A stretch of 64,000 nucleotides of DNA from Heterocephalus glaber (taxonomy: Eukaryota; Chordata; Mammalia; Rodentia; Bathyergidae): assembly GCF_000247695.1 (NCBI RefSeq), contig NW_004624843.1, positions 96,557-160,556 on the forward strand. Reading direction: 5' to 3'. Below the pieces are notes generated by a model. The model did no database searches, had not been told where the DNA came from, and worked only from the letters and a program-made list of their open reading frames with translations. The stretch's first letter is position 1; each line of letters opens with the position of its first letter. Positions 1 through 13,694 of the stretch are shown here, piece by piece. The position numbers and the translations under genes are program-made.

Positions 1-1361
1 TTCCAGCTATGGCCTTAATATAAACTATTTGTTTTATGGGAAAATTCGCTAATCCAAAAACGTCTATGAAAGCGTCATCAGAAACTATTTATCTTGATAA
101 CAGCTAATGCACAGAGCATGGGAATTTTGAGCTGGATTTATGAAATAATCACGGCTTTCTAAACTCAGAATCATATAGAAGCTGCAAGCATTTTCCAGTT
201 TTGCTTCACAATTTTTCATATTTATTATTTCCCATACAAAATATGCTAATACCTTTGGAGTGATTTCTAGAGAAAAATTTATAGTCCAAAATAATCTTAT
301 GCAAGCTTTATTCTAGAAGGATTTATGTTTTGACCAGCCATTTGGAAGGAGGTATGAACAGCCAAAATAAATATAGGCTAGAGTGGGTGGGTAAAAACAA
401 GCACTTTGTTTTTTACATTTTAAAAGTGTATTTTGTGCACCTGAGTTGGTATTTATTTTATTTCCTTATTCTTCCCACTTTCAAGTTTTATGTAGAAGAA
501 GGATCAAATTCAAGCCAATCAATGAACAACTTTCTTTCCCTTTCCTGTATTGCTCTTTTCTAGATTTGTCATCACAGCCAAAAAGCCTATGTTGTTAAAA
601 AATCTCTTAATTGTAGTCTCAGGTTAATACTAATGTACTTGATTTCTAGGGATCACTGAAACCTCCAGATTCATACTCTGTCCATCTAGTTATCCATGGG
701 AATTGTCTAACAAAAGATGTGGTCCAGGTGCCAATGGATCTAAATCCTCTTTGTAGTTATAAAACAGATGAGGTTTGTGCTAATTTCATTGGGTGCAATA
801 AGAACTTGGGCAAACTCAGAAAAATGAAGTGGAAGAATCTATTCCTCCCATATCAGGTATGGTATGATAGGAGAGTTAATATCTGATAACAAATTACATC
901 TTCCTCCCCCAATCTTGAACAATCATAAATAGGACTGGGCATCAATAAGCTATCTCAAATGGTTGCACCAGAAATTGAGGGGCCTCTGAAGTGAGGGACA
1001 CATAGATTGCAGATAAGGGAAGTCTATATTGAAATATCAGTTATGGGAACCAACTTCCCATTTCCTACTCTTTAACATGATCTCACTTTATGTTTGATCT
1101 GTAATATGCAACAATATCAACTTTCTGCTATCCAATATTGTCTTGTTATTTCTATATTTTCAGCCAGTTTCTAGACTCCAGGAATCAGTCAATCTCCTTT
1201 CTGATTTTTTGTCAGTGCTGTTGTGTGCAGAAGGGTTGCTACTTGCATGTTTGCTTCTCTCCATCTGTCTTAATCATAGACACCTGTTTAAGATTTATGA
1301 AATCTTGCTGTTTCTTCAAAGATTTCTTTATGTTTGGCACATTGAATATTTTTTTTGCTTC

Positions 1362-1382
1362 ATCCATCCATCCATCCATCTG
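1362..1382 (+). repeat. Short (CATC)n microsatellite
   Basis: About five CATC units occur in a row. They explain the Ser-Ile-His/Trp-Met-Asp repeats in the overlapping short frames. Confidence 0.9.
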
Positions 1383-1544
1383 ACCTTCCATCCTTTCTTT
1401 CAACATTTGGTATATACCTTCCATATATAAAGCATTCTTTTGCAAATAGAGATACAGCATGAATAAGATAAGGACAATCTCCAATTACATGGAGCTTATA
1501 TTTTAGCAGAGAACATAGGTGCATGAAGTGTACATTAGTTAGTG

Positions 1545-1965
1545 ATCTCTATAGGAGGAGATTCAATATAAACATATGTATTACTATACAAAAGATTTAT
1601 TAGGTGAGCGTACAGAATCAGAAGCAGGAATCCCAATGGCTATCTGCGGGAGCAGAGGCAGAAGAGTCTGAAATAGCTCTCTGTACACCTGTGAGCTTAA
1701 GGATCCTTTAGGAGTTGAAGGTGGAAGGCCTGGAAACTCACTGGCGAGTCGCCAGTGTGAGTCTGTGTCAGAATTGGAAGGCTGAAGGAAGTGGAGGCCA
1801 TTGCCTTCTCTGGGGTGGCCTTTGCCCTCTTAGTTAGCTGGCCTATATGTCAGTTGCCTACAGAGACCCAAAACCTTACTAGTCTGCTAGGCACTTCTTA
1901 CTGGGGTCAAGCTGACTTACCACAATTAATCATCACAAACTGAAATCTAAGTATGACCACACATA
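1545..1965 (-). mobile_element. Possible ERVL-type LTR, decayed
   Basis: A TTACTATACAAAAGATTTATT block near the left end and an ending near AATCATCACA resemble reversed ERVL LTRs. It separates two parts of what looks like an older repeat (TACATGGAGCTTATA before, GTGATTAAGGAAGGCC after). Confidence 0.35.
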
Positions 1966-2454
1966 GGAATAATATCGTGAATACATTAGATAGGGAAGTA
2001 AGGAGGAAAAGGCACATTAAGCAGGTGATTAAGGAAGGCCATTCTCAAAATTGGAGCTGAGAAGAAAATGTTGAGAGCAAAGTAGTTATGTATTTATAAT
2101 TAAATACAATTCTAATCAGAGTCACTACTTAAAGCAAAACAAAACAAAAAACTGTTATGTTTCTCTTCTCTTTTTTCTCTCCCTGGCATCCATTTATCCT
2201 GTTTAGTTTGTCAGGTGATCGGAAAAATGGCTAAGTATTGTAGGCTTGGCTGCTTGCCAGGATCTACAATTTACCCAGTTATTTCAAATTCGGTGGCATC
2301 ACATTATACGAAGGACCTTCATTTCTCTAACAAGGACACAATTGAACAAATGAAGCAGAATAACTCTGCCTAATAAATTGTAGTACTAAATTAAAAGTTC
2401 CAGTGAAAACTTCTCAGCGTTATCCCTTTCTTCTCCTGGCTTTACCAAGCTGAC

Positions 2455-2795
2455 TCTGTGGTGCTTTGGATGCTGCTGTAGTTCGGATATCATTTGTACC
2501 CTGAGGAGAGTGTGCTGAAGGCTCAGTCCTCAGTGAGGCCGTGCTGAGGTGCTGGAGCTTTAAGGTGTGAAGTTCAGTGCGAGTTCATGCTCTTATTGGA
2601 AATTTGTTCCTCAGAAGAGGCTATGGGATGGGACTTTCTCTGGCTTCCTTTGTTGAGATGTGGTCTCTTCCTTCCGTATTAGCCTTCCTGCTGCTGTGCA
2701 GCCCTCATGAGAGATTAACACTATGGGGCTGCCATTGGGTCCTTCAGCCTCAAAACTGTCAGCTGAGAAACGGTGTGCTTCAAAAGTAGCCTGCT
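2455..2795 (+). mobile_element. MaLR-type solo LTR, decayed
   Basis: A start like GGTGCTTTGGATGCTGCTG, an internal CCTTTGTTGAGATG block and a late CCTTCAGCCTCAAAACTGTC block follow the order seen in MaLR LTRs (tail motif CAGCCTCCAAAACTGTGAG). No internal retroviral sequence adjoins it. Confidence 0.5.
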
Positions 2796-2974
2796 TTAGG
2801 GATTTCATTATAGTTCTGCAAAACTGACGGTGCTGGTAATGATTACTTTGACTCATGGAATGGCCCTCCAGTGGAGTGGTGTCTCGCCAGGCAACATGTA
2901 TCCGAATTATAGTTAAAAACTAGGAATGTAGGTAATGAAGTGAGCATTTCAAATTCCCACTCCTAGCTTCACAG

Positions 2975-3435
2975 CAGTTTCTGGTTGCTTTTGTAATAGA
3001 GTATCACAAACTTAGTGGCCTAGAGCAACAGCGATTTATTATTGGATCTTTCTGCCAGACTGGGCTAAAATCAAGGTATCAAAATGGCCTCCCCTTTCTG
3101 GAGGCTATAGGGGAGAATCTTTTCCTCTGACATTTCTAGATTCTAAACAACCTTGGTTTATGACCCCTTTGCTCTATCTTCAAAATTAAGCAATGACCAC
3201 TTGAGGTCTTATGTCATGTCTTACGTTATATCTCTTTGCTTCCCTTGTCATATCTGATTCTCTGACAATGACCAAGGAACAGGTTCTCTGTTTTAAAGAT
3301 TCTTGTGATTAGGCTGGATGGAGCTGGATAATGCAAGGTGATCTCCTCTTTTTAAAATCTTTAGCTTACATACCTGCAATGTCCCCTTTGCCATGTAAAG
3401 TGATGTATTCATGGGTTCCAGGTTTTATGGAGCGA
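2975..3435 (-). mobile_element. MLT1-type LTR in reverse
   Basis: ATCACAAACTTAGTGGCC, GGAGGCTATAGGGGAGAATC and TTTGCCATGTAAAGTGATG are, in this order, the reverse-strand landmarks of ancient mammalian MLT1 LTRs (ERVL-MaLR). Confidence 0.5.
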
Positions 3436-4739
3436 ATGGCTTTGCAGTTGTCATTATTCTGCTTACTACAGCTTCTCTTTAAATGTATGACTATGTCTCC
3501 CACTAATGTAGGCAGCATCAGCAGACAGAAATGAGAATAATTTGCTTCTTGGGAATGGGAAGAAGGACAAAAATGTTTTCTTAGCACAGTGACATCCCTC
3601 AGCTTCCTACCAAGAATTCAGTACATCTGGGAGCTGTGTACTCTTTGTGACACCATTACCAGAAATCTCCAGCCTGTTTGGCTTTTGTAACTGGAATTTG
3701 AATCACCCAGGATGATGTTTTATGACAACCTGGAGAAATTGTTTTTATTTATTGGAAGGTGAAGGCTGTCTCTCTTTCCTTTCTCTTTGTTTATGTTTTA
3801 GCATCATCCCCTTCTGTCCTTTTGATGGATTCCAAAATGTTCCTGGGAGGAAACTCTAGAGATAATTCTAATTTCAGCTGCTCTGGGGATTGACTTGAGC
3901 CTTGTGTTCAATATTATGCTCCTCTAATCATAATCGTGACTTTATGAAACATGGATGTCAGTAGAGGAAAAGCTTGCCAACTCCATTGCTCATTAATCAC
4001 TGTGCGGATGCTGTTAAGGAAGGTCTTAAATGAAGGCCTTGTACAAACGCCAAAAAAAAAAAAAAAGGGTTATGCCTAGAGATTAGGAAAAGCTTCCCAT
4101 TGCCTGACCTCAATTAGTAAAAATGGAAATATTTCGAGGGATTGCTTTTGAGATACCTAAAGTGGCTTACTGGATGTTGCCATTAACTCTCTCCTAAGCC
4201 AAAGGTATTTTTTTTTTCATTTCCATTTCGGATCCAGTGACTTCCTCCCTGTACCTTTTTTTTCCGAAACTCCTCATGAATTTCTGTGGAACTGTCTCCT
4301 CAGGGTCTATGGTTAGATTTGAACTTGCACTTACTGGACATGATGAAGAGTAATTAAATGCAAAATAAATGAAAGGAATTTAAAATTTCTAAAAGAGCCA
4401 CAGACATAAGAATTAAATATGTGTGTTGAAAAAAAGGAGATTGTCCAGAAAATTTTTCATTATTATTCAAACTAGGAGCTTTTTAAGGTATGTATTTTTC
4501 TAATAATCTTCTCATGAAATTGTAATAGCATGGAGACACTGCATGTCTATGTGCTGCTTCCATGCTATAAACATGAAAAGACTCAGATATTTTGTTTCTC
4601 CTCCAAGTCCCTATTTTAACCCCATTAGGGAAGCTATTTTCTCTTTTAGAGTGCAGGGTGTAAACTCAAAGGGAAAGGCATGTTTTACTTCCTCACTAAT
4701 ATAATTACTTATTTTAAAACTGAAGCCTCATTATGATAT

Positions 4740-5180
4740 GAAGATTATAATATATATGTATATGCAAAAAGGATGGTAAAGAACATCCATCACTGATGCT
4801 CCACCTCTCATGAGACCAAGTAAAAATTTTTTTTCAATATAAATCCAGGTATTTTTCCATGCATTTATACACACAGATGCACACACAATATAAACGTATG
4901 TTACAAAAATATAATTTGTAAATCACTACCACTTCCCTGTGTTAATAAGCATATTATTATAACTATTTTATTACAGAGTACTTCATTATATAGTTACAAA
5001 TATCTCATAATTTGAATATTCATGCTCTTGTCAGATATTTATGTGGTACCTAACTTATTTTGAGACAACACTATGATAGAGAGCCTTGAAATATTTTCAC
5101 ACACGACTGAATATTTCCTTGGGATTCGTGCCAGCAAGTGCAATTTTTGAGGCAAAGGCAATGGATCTTTCAAGAAATTT
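4740..5180 (-). mobile_element. Possible old L1 3'-end remnant
   Basis: AT-rich text with a CATGCTCTTGTCAGATATTTATG block and TTTCCTTGGGATTCGTGCCAG resembles old mammalian L1 3' sequences seen in reverse. The match is weak, and the family and ends are unsure. Confidence 0.3.
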
Positions 5181-6424
5181 GATCCACAGTGCTAAATGCA
5201 CATGAAAACACTCGTTTCTCTAAAAGAGCAATAATCATAGCAAAATTTGGATAGGCTCTAGGTAATTGAGTGGCATCTTTCCCACCTCTGAAACATTACA
5301 TTTGCATCCAGATGATTGGGTATCTTTTTGGAGGGTATAATTGTTCAATTGGAACAGAAATCCCCTTGAGCAAGCAAATCCTAGAAGATTTGCAATGTGT
5401 TCAGAATTTCACATGTACAACTTGGCTCAGCAAAACTTTAGGGTTTCTTTGTGGACAAAAGAATGAATCAGGAAGATAGTTTTAATCCAAGTTATTTTTT
5501 GTTTGATTTATTCTGATTTTCCTTTCATTTTATTATTGTAATATTGGCCACACATTCTATCCTAGCTTCTGTGAATGAATTTGTTGTAGAAGTCAGAGAT
5601 GGCAGAGATGGGGACAACAAAGTATCTTATAAGATCTGCTTTATGTAGCTTCTCGTGGTTCTATCAATTCACAATGATTTATTGAGTAGATAGCAACCAC
5701 TGCGATGGTCCTCATGAATATAATAGTACCAAACAACAAGTTCCGGTCATCGTGGGGTCAAGGAAGGGAAGCAGGCAACAAACCAGTAAACAGAAGGGAA
5801 TAAGACGATAATTGGTAATGGGTGCTACGAAAAGAAAGAAATGAGTGAGCGGCAAGGAGGGAGGCAGACAGGGGAGTGAACATGTTAGCGAAGATGGTCA
5901 GGGAAAACCCTGAAGGAAGAGGTCATACGACAGCGGAAATGAAAAGAAGCAACGCCGGAAGCAACGCAACTCTCTGGCGGAAGGAGACACAGCCAGAAGA
6001 GCAGGTCTTAAGCCTCTGAGGTCAGAACAGGGGAGTGGAGAAGCGGCCGGTGTGGCTGGCACAGGGTGAGCCTGGAGAAGAGAGATAGAAGATGACATTG
6101 GGAAGACAGGAAGGAGTCACTGATACACAGCATGGTAGGACACAGTACCTCATATTGTGAAGTAGTGCATTTACCCTCTCAACGCGTATTTTAAAGCTCC
6201 CACTCTGTTCCGATCGATGCCTGATTATACTCTGGATGTAGATGGGCAAGCAGGGCTGTCAGGAAGCAAGTATTCCAGAGGAAGCCAAAGGCAAGCACAG
6301 AGAAAGTTGTAGTTCATCGAGGTGGTGCTCTGATGCTGGAATAGAGGGCTTTATCTGGCTCACCGAGCAGAGCAACTCACTCAGCAAGCTGCGGCGTAAA
6401 AATCAGTTAATTTTTAATAAACAG

Positions 6425-6494
6425 TATTTTCTTCCTCCCTCCCTTCCTCTCTCCATCCCTTCTTTCTCCCCCCCCCCCTCTTTTTTTTCTTTTC
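6425..6494 (+). repeat. Polypyrimidine tract with a C run and T run
   Basis: The CCTCCCTCCC-type tract includes a C9-10 run followed by T8. It is probably the expanded tail (in reverse) of the adjacent B1. Confidence 0.85.
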
Positions 6495-6652
6495 TGGGGC
6501 AGGGTCTTGCTATGTAGTTCAGGCTGCCCTTGAACTCACTGTGTAGTCCAGTCTGGCCTCAGTCTCAAAGTCATGGAGAATCTTCTGCTTCTGCCTCAGC
6601 CTCCTGAGTGCCAGGATTACAAGTGTACATCACTACTCACCACGCTCAGCTC
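6481..6652 (-). repeat. B1-type SINE
   Basis: The minus-strand copy has its T-rich tail at 6481-6494. It contains the 7SL-derived signatures GGGTCTTGCTATGTAG, GCCTCCTGAGTGCCAGGATTACA-type text and an internal duplication of the ACTCACTGTGTAGTCCAG block. A pyrimidine-rich tract (6425-6490) adjoins the tail. Confidence 0.85.
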
Positions 6653-8394
6653 AATATTTTCCTTTTAGCAGCTGGCAGATACAATTTTATTGTTGTATGT
6701 ACGGTGTTATTTTGATGTTAAATGTTAAATCGTTTTTTCACCCCTATGGATTAGGTACTAGAATTTGGGACCACAACTTTTCCTCTGTTTCTTTGAATTC
6801 ACAGCAGTGAATTTACGATGGAAAAGAAAGCATTTAATAAAGTTCTGACTTCTTGTCTTTTGAAAAGTTCTGGACCTAACCGGATCGTAACTGAAGGATT
6901 GCAGTGTTAAGATCTCCTGAATTACACTGTTAAAATATTGAAAACAGTGGAGTAGGAGGGGTTGAAAAAGCAATTTGGACCCACTGGTCTTTTCTCCACT
7001 TGTTCTGTCATTTGTGAGTCTCATTCGCTGGTAAATAGTTAGAAATTATGTTTTGTTTTCCCTTCAAATGGTAAATTCACTGTGGGGGGACAGTTTCTGC
7101 TACTGCCTTCTAGGAGTATGACAAACATACATGAATGAGGAAGAACAATTCTTCCCATTGGAATCAGTTCACAGAAATGCGTAGAAAAATTCTAGAAATC
7201 CAGGGCCCATGACTTCCTGTTCATTATAAGGGCATTTGTGTGTGCTCAAAGACGCAATTACCTCCTGATGTAAGGAATTTCTGTTAGTGTTTTAAGGAAC
7301 GGGCTGGGGTATGCCTTTAGAGGGCTCTTACTCTCTCGTCACAGTGCTGCATACCTTAGGGTGATTAGAGAGGAATTTGGGGACACAGTTTGATTTGTAA
7401 AACATTCGTATCTCCAGGGTAACACCAAAATTTCTCTTGGTAGAGAATATTCCGTCTTCTCTGTTTGGGTCTTCGTGGTCTTTGAAAAGCATTGTGGAGG
7501 AAAATTTGCCTGAGAACATTTAGAGTCCAGGAAATGGAAGAGACAGCACTGTTCTCGACTACTTCTTGTACTTGTTTGCAGTTTGTACCTGCGGAGCAGC
7601 CCAGGCCACCACTCCAAACCTTGTTCCTATTTCGATTAGCTTCTGATCACACTGGATCTTCTTGTACACTGCTAGCAGAATTGTAGTTGCTGTGTCTGTA
7701 CCTAAACTGCCAGCTTAGCTTGGGTACAGTTTGAACCTTTTACTTCAATTGTGACAAACCTTTGCAGTTCTTACAAGATGATTTGCTTTTTTTCCTGTAT
7801 GGATAAGATGTCTGATGAGACCTGCTCTGCTCGCTTATCTACTTCACTGCAAAATATTTCTGGAGTGAAATAAAACTAACTTAACTAAGAGTTTTTAGAA
7901 TAAAGGGGAAACATGGAAGCTTACATCTTGTTATTTGTAACTTTGCTAGACTTTTAATTTTATTTTAAAACAGGGACCAAATAGGAGCTGGGACTCCAGA
8001 AGTGAGAAAGACAAATAATCTTTTTATCTAGGAAACAAGAAGGACACTAAAGCAATGATACAACAAAAAAGTACCTAGAGATTGTGGCAAAAAGAGAAAA
8101 GTTTCAGGGAAGATTAGTCTTATATTGACTTTCCAAGGAAGTGGTTCTTAAGGGAATATTAAACCAAGATCTAAAGTTTGAGTAGGAAAGGAGGCAGAGG
8201 GGTGAACGGTACTGGAAAACAATATTTGACAGGAGAGCCCTGAGTGGATAAATTGCTTTTTTGGTGCAAACGACTTGAAGAGAAGCCTCTGGCTTTTGGG
8301 AATCATCTAAGGGGAAAGTTCTGCAAGACAGCTAGGGAAAGAGGTGGAAGTCAATTCATGGAAGACATTGTTTATCCTGGTAACGATGAGAAGA

Positions 8395-8765
8395 TATCTT
8401 AGCTTTTCCTCATGGTGACAAAATACCTGAGATAATCAACTAAAAAGAAAGCAAAATGTATTTTGGCTCACAGTTTCAGAGGTTTCAGTACATAGTCACT
8501 CCGCTCTATGGCTTTGGGCCTTTAGTAGGGCAGTGCATGGGATGGAACAAAGCTGCTCACCTTATGCTGGACAGGAAGCAAAGGCAAAGAGACAAGAAGT
8601 GGCCAGGGTATCAATATCTCCTTCAAGGACATGTCTCCAATGACCTAATTTCTTTGCACTGGGCCCCACTTCTGAGAGCTTCCACTGCCTCCCACATGGC
8701 TGAAAGCTGAGGACCAGGACTTTAAGTCATGGACCTTCAGAAGATACTTCTAAACCACAACAGAG
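8395..8765 (-). mobile_element. Rodent MaLR LTR (MT/ORR1-like) in reverse, copy 1
   Basis: TTGGCTCACAGTTTCAGAGG, CTGCTCACCTTATGCTGG and CAAGGACATGTCTCCAATGA match the layout of rodent MaLR LTRs. Copy 2 at 13905-14180 shares GCT(C/T)ACCT(T/C)ATGCTGG. The 84-codon + frame inside is therefore LTR sequence, not a gene. Confidence 0.55.
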
Positions 8766-9669
8766 GCTTTGCCAGGTTTGGACCAGGGCTGGGGAAGTGT
8801 GTTCATGACATCATCAAAGTTAATTGATTGTAGTAACTATAGCTCTATAAAGTCAATACAGCTAGACTGACAGACAGATAGATAATTGCAAACCATGGCA
8901 TTTCTGCATGTTCACATGATAGAAATAGATACATATGTGTATACACACATGTACACATAAGTGTACCTGCACAGATTCAAATTTGAGTTAGCATATTTTG
9001 ACATTAGGTTTAGAGCTATTCCTCTGAATTGTCATGATTCATCAAGCTGTCTGCGAACTGAAGTTTAAATATGAGGCTGATACTCCAAGCTGCCATTTCA
9101 GTAGAGTTTCAGATATGATGTAGGAATGGGAAGAGACTGCCAAGGGTTCATCTGAGGATAATAACCTGAGACTAGCACAGCCTGCGGAAGCCAGAATGCC
9201 CCCTTTCTTTTTGGGGGGTGGGCTCAGAATTCATGTCATTCTGATGACTTTTATTATAACAAAAAAGAAACAAACCAAAATTTAATCCTAAAATCACAGA
9301 ACAATCCATCCTATAGTCATAATTGTTTGACAAAAAAAAGCTAGATTCACAGATAGCCCCCAGCCCCATCCAAGGTAAAAAAAAGTTCAGTCTCCTGGGA
9401 ATGCTGCTTCCATGTGCCCCACTGTGGGCCTGTCTCTTCCCAGCCCAGTCTCAGAGATGCTGCTTTTCTATGAAATTACTGTGGATTTCATGACAAAAAT
9501 ACAAAAAAAAAAATAGAGCAAGAAAATAGTGAAGTTGATCTGAAGCACTGAGATCAGTAGTCCAGGCTTATATTTCTCCATTGTCTAATGCTTCTTTGGT
9601 GTGTGCTGTGTTTTCAGTAATCCCCGAGTTTAGCACCAAAAAGGACCAATGATCCCCATGGTCAGTAAG

Positions 9670-9755
9670 GGTTTTTTTTGGTACTGAGGATCGAACTCAG
9701 GACCTCATTCTTGCAAGGCAGGCAGCAGAACCACTGAGCTAAATCCCCAGCCCCC
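9670..9755 (-). repeat. ID SINE with target-site duplication
   Basis: The minus-strand element contains ATCGAACTCAGGACCTC and CCACTGAGCTAAATCCCCAG. The flanks CCCCATGGTCAGTAAGG (9654-9670) and CCCCATGGTTAATAAGG (9754-9770) form a 17-bp duplication with two differences. Confidence 0.9.
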
Positions 9756-10744
9756 CATGGTTAATAAGGAACAAGCCGTTTTTGCCCACATGAGATGACT
9801 TTCCTTATTGAATATAGAAAGAGTGGAACAGAACCAGTATAAAAGTTAAAGAAAAGAATTTCTGGGTCATTGTGACCGAATAAAAATTATGCAAAATCGA
9901 AGTTAGTCCTTTCCTTTTTCCAGTCCAGCTCTTCAGGAATGTAGAATACACGATGCAGCAATCTCGTGCAGTATCTGTAATATCAACAATTGGATTGCAT
10001 AAATATAAAACATCTACATGTTCATTAGATACATATGGTGAAAAATGTGAGAATATTCTTGGAATGAACATTTTATTTTAGAAGTCCCCCTTCTCTGTTT
10101 TTACAGTCAAGTTATGGTTTTCCTAAATTTAAACTGGCGATGGACAAGCAGTAACCTCTAAATATTATTTCATAAAACCTAAGGAATTGATCTCTGGTTT
10201 GGGAAAAAGAGAATTTGAGTGAAAGGAATTAATCTGTTTAATTTTCTTCATTGCCACACATATACTGTGATTTATATCCTTCATTTTCTCTTTTGTTTTG
10301 ACTTTAGTTGCATTTTTCAATTAAAACTCACCCAAGAAAACATAATCTTTTTTAAAAAACTGAAGATGATGGGAAAGTGAGAATCCCATCACTGAAATGA
10401 TAGTATTCAAGAAATTCCAATAACGAATAGTTTTAAAAGAAAGTTACATTCATTTTAGAAGTAAATTCATTTCTGTTATATGAACATCTGTGGGATATAA
10501 ACCAAATAGAGAAGGAAACTGGAATTTTGATCTCATAGTTCAGTGAACATAAAATCGATATTTATTTGGGCAATCATTCATTTTACAATTTCCTAGAGCT
10601 GGTAGGTTCTTTGGTATTGACACCATTAATTTTTATAGCTCTGTACTAAATAAATGTGAAGTCTGCATGAAAACATATGTTCTCATTACACAGCTTCCAG
10701 AGTAGAGTCATTTTTATAGACTGAATGACAATTGATAATGATAT

Positions 10745-10960
10745 TGGCTCTGTGTTTTAAAACCCTTCCTATGTCCCAGAATGTATGATAGATACATCGT
10801 GTAGTGTCTTTTTAAATTGTCACAGCACTCTACTGATAAGTATCATTATATTCATTCAATATTTGAGTTCAGTAAAGCTTAAAAATGTCAGCATTGCTTT
10901 CCCAAGCCTATACAGCAACTAAGTTGAGATTAGAAATCAGGCTAATATGACTTGTGAGAG
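10745..10960 (+). repeat. Likely MIR SINE
   Basis: TTGTCACAGCACTCTACTGA, a degraded middle, then CCCAAGCCTATACAGCAACT and GAGATTAGAAATCAGGCTAA fit a decayed MIR. Confidence 0.45.
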
Positions 10961-11094
10961 AGTATTAGAAATGTCTTTCGAAGTTTGTTAAAATATTTTG
11001 AACTGCATATTTGTAAAGCAATATGTATCACCACTATAAAAGGAAATTACTTTTTGGCAGTAGAGCAAATAGACTTAGATCTCCTTAATTTACA

Positions 11095-11275
11095 GCTATG
11101 TCCTTCCACTTGTGTAGGTAATTCAATTTCTCCATGACTAAAATCCAGAGTTTGTAATACTATCTACCTCATGGGGATATGATGAGGATCACATGAAATA
11201 ATAATCTAAAAGCACACTGCCTTATCTAAATAATACATTTGCTAAGTGGTAGCTATTATTATTAGCTGCATATAT
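11095..11275 (+). repeat. Likely MIR SINE 3' part
   Basis: TCAATTTCTCCATGACTAAA, TACTATCTACCTCATGGGG, GATGAGGATCACATGAAATA and GTGGTAGCTATTATTATTAG match the 3' half of MIR. Confidence 0.55.
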
Positions 11276-12800
11276 TATTACATTAATAGTATGCTAATAA
11301 TACTATTTTCTTTATTATTGAAGTTACAGTTATTTTACAGGAAATGTTAGCACACATCAACAAAACTTCAATGAGATTAAAAAATGCTTCATGGCTTTGA
11401 AATTACATGCTGTCATCTGTGATCTCAGATACTTACAAAGATCACAAATATGTGTATCTTTCTATCACAATCAGGACAAATTTACAAAGGATAATCCCCA
11501 GTGGACTGTACCTATGGAACTGCAGGGACTTGGGTTCTACGGGGTTGGCTGCCCCAGGGACAGGAGAAATGTTCTAATCATTAATCAGATTTTTTCTCCC
11601 AACTTACTTTTCCTTAACACAATATCCTCATGGGTGGAATCTAAATTAACTGAGCTTCTGTTGGTTGCTCAGCAGCATGCATTTTCCACAGGCACTTTGA
11701 TACTGTGGTATTTTCCTCTGAAGGCAGGAAATCAACTTATTTGTTAACTTCCTTTCACTGGATGTAGAGATACTGACAATACGTAGTTTGATGTTTTAAA
11801 GATAACTAGCTAATAGCATCAAAACATTTGGTAAAAGTGAGAGAAAAATTACAATTTGAAATTTCATAACCCAACTGTTCTTAAGTTTTAAACCTATGTA
11901 TTGTTTTTCCTGGTTTGAATTTCCTAGAATTTGAGAAACCACTGGATGGAGGTGGTTCATATACAGAGATAAAACCATCCAGTGAGCTCTTGGCTTGGGG
12001 AACTTGTAGCAACATGTGTGTATATTTATTTAAATTAATTTTCTAAGATTGAGTACTCCTAAACTTTAGAGAGATAAAATTTTATTTAAAACTTGAAAAT
12101 GGAAGGAAAACAGAACAAAATCTAAAGGGATACATGAGAAAAGGGATTTGAAAACTTTAAATTATACATGTGGTTTACTGTCCAGTGAATAGTTATTTAT
12201 AGGAACTATTGATTGTCTACTGAGAGCAAGTCTGTGTGTTAAGTTTGTTAGGATCTTAAACATATGAACTGATTCTGCCTTTAGGAGAGAACAGCTTATA
12301 ATTAATTGCAAGATAGGTCGTGAAGAAATTTAAAATAAAGAATTAATTCTGGTGAAGCCCAAATGAAAAAAAATGCAAATAATAAGAGGAAAGGGAAGAG
12401 ACGGTGATGTTACAGTTGACTTAAAGGACAAGAAGGGTTTTATTTAGGTGGGATGATAGAGGAGCAGAGGAAAATGTATGAGGAAGGTGAGAACAACAAC
12501 ATATCTGCAAGTTTTAGGGAACAATAGTTATTTGGTGTAGCTAGTGTGAAGGGTATATGAAGAATGCTACTGAAGAAGAGGATAAAAAATTATCTTTGGG
12601 GGATGACTGGAAGTTTGATATGCTATTCTCCTGCTAAGAAAATACTGGCTGTGGCAGTCCATGTATTTTAACTCATTCAGCTCCAGAGAGATCTCAGTAC
12701 ATCATCGCCACTTTCATACCCAGGAAGGATGAATTAAGAGAATTTTAGGATATCTTTGTTTCCTAGATTCCACATTGGTGATATTGTTTTGTTTTGTTTT

Positions 12801-12886
12801 TGGGGTTTTTTTGGTCCCGGGGATCGAACTCGGGTCCTTACACTTGCGAGGCAGGCGGCGGAACCACTGAGCTAAATCCCCGGCCC
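12801..12886 (-). repeat. ID SINE with target-site duplication
   Basis: The minus-strand element has GGGGATCGAACTCGGGTCC and GAACCACTGAGCTAAATCCC. The flanks TGGTGATATTGTTTT and TGGTGATACTGTTTT are a duplication with one difference, so the copy is relatively young. Confidence 0.9.
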
Positions 12887-13694
12887 TGGTGATACTGTTT
12901 TAATGGTGCTGCTGTATTAAATTAAATTTTTTTAATCAACAAGGGAAACGTCCTCCCAGAAATGATTGAACCCTTGATTTCTTGGACTAGGACCATGCTC
13001 CCAAAGTCAGTAACTCCTGAGTGCTTCATATATCAGAGCATCTAACTCCTGATTTCCCTCTGTCATGTTCATGCATGTCCCTCTACGACTATTTCTTAGA
13101 ATATTAGAGAGCTAAAAGCAGAGTCTTTTTAATTTTTTTTGCCATCCGTTTTGGCAGGTAAAATATTTAATTGATCCACTGTAATTCCTCCACATGGATA
13201 CTTTGAGTTTTCCTTTGTTGGTCCCATTCAAGCCCACATCTTCATTTTTTTGCACCTGTTACTACTTTGCATTAGCCTCATCCCCTCCATACCTCAAAAG
13301 TTAAATAATTCCTAAGGAAATGCAAAAGCATAGGGTTGCTAGTGGCTCTTCAAGGTCATGGGAAAATACCTGCAATCTTGAATGCTGCCTCTAAGAATGT
13401 CAAAAGTGCCCCATTAACTCAACAGTGAACAACTATTTTCCATGAATCTGTGACATTCTAATAAATTTACATAAATTATTCAGCAAAGACCAAGACAGAG
13501 ACCTGCTCCTCACTCTTTTCACAGAAAATATAAATAAGGAAAATGAAAATACCTACATAGTCAGTTATAAGTTCAGATAAAAATAAGAACTATCCAACAG
13601 TGATAAGAGTTGATCAAATGATTCTGGAAGACCTTTCTGAAGAGGTGACATTCATGCTGATATCTGAGTGACGTAAAGGAGCCAGCTACGTACA

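Noticed and set aside
1239..1484. Open frames with Met-Asp-Gly-Trp repeats
   Set aside because: They are produced by the short CATC microsatellite.
11391..11747. A 118-codon open frame
   Set aside because: It has no recognisable protein features and mixed composition in AT-rich intron, so it is probably chance.
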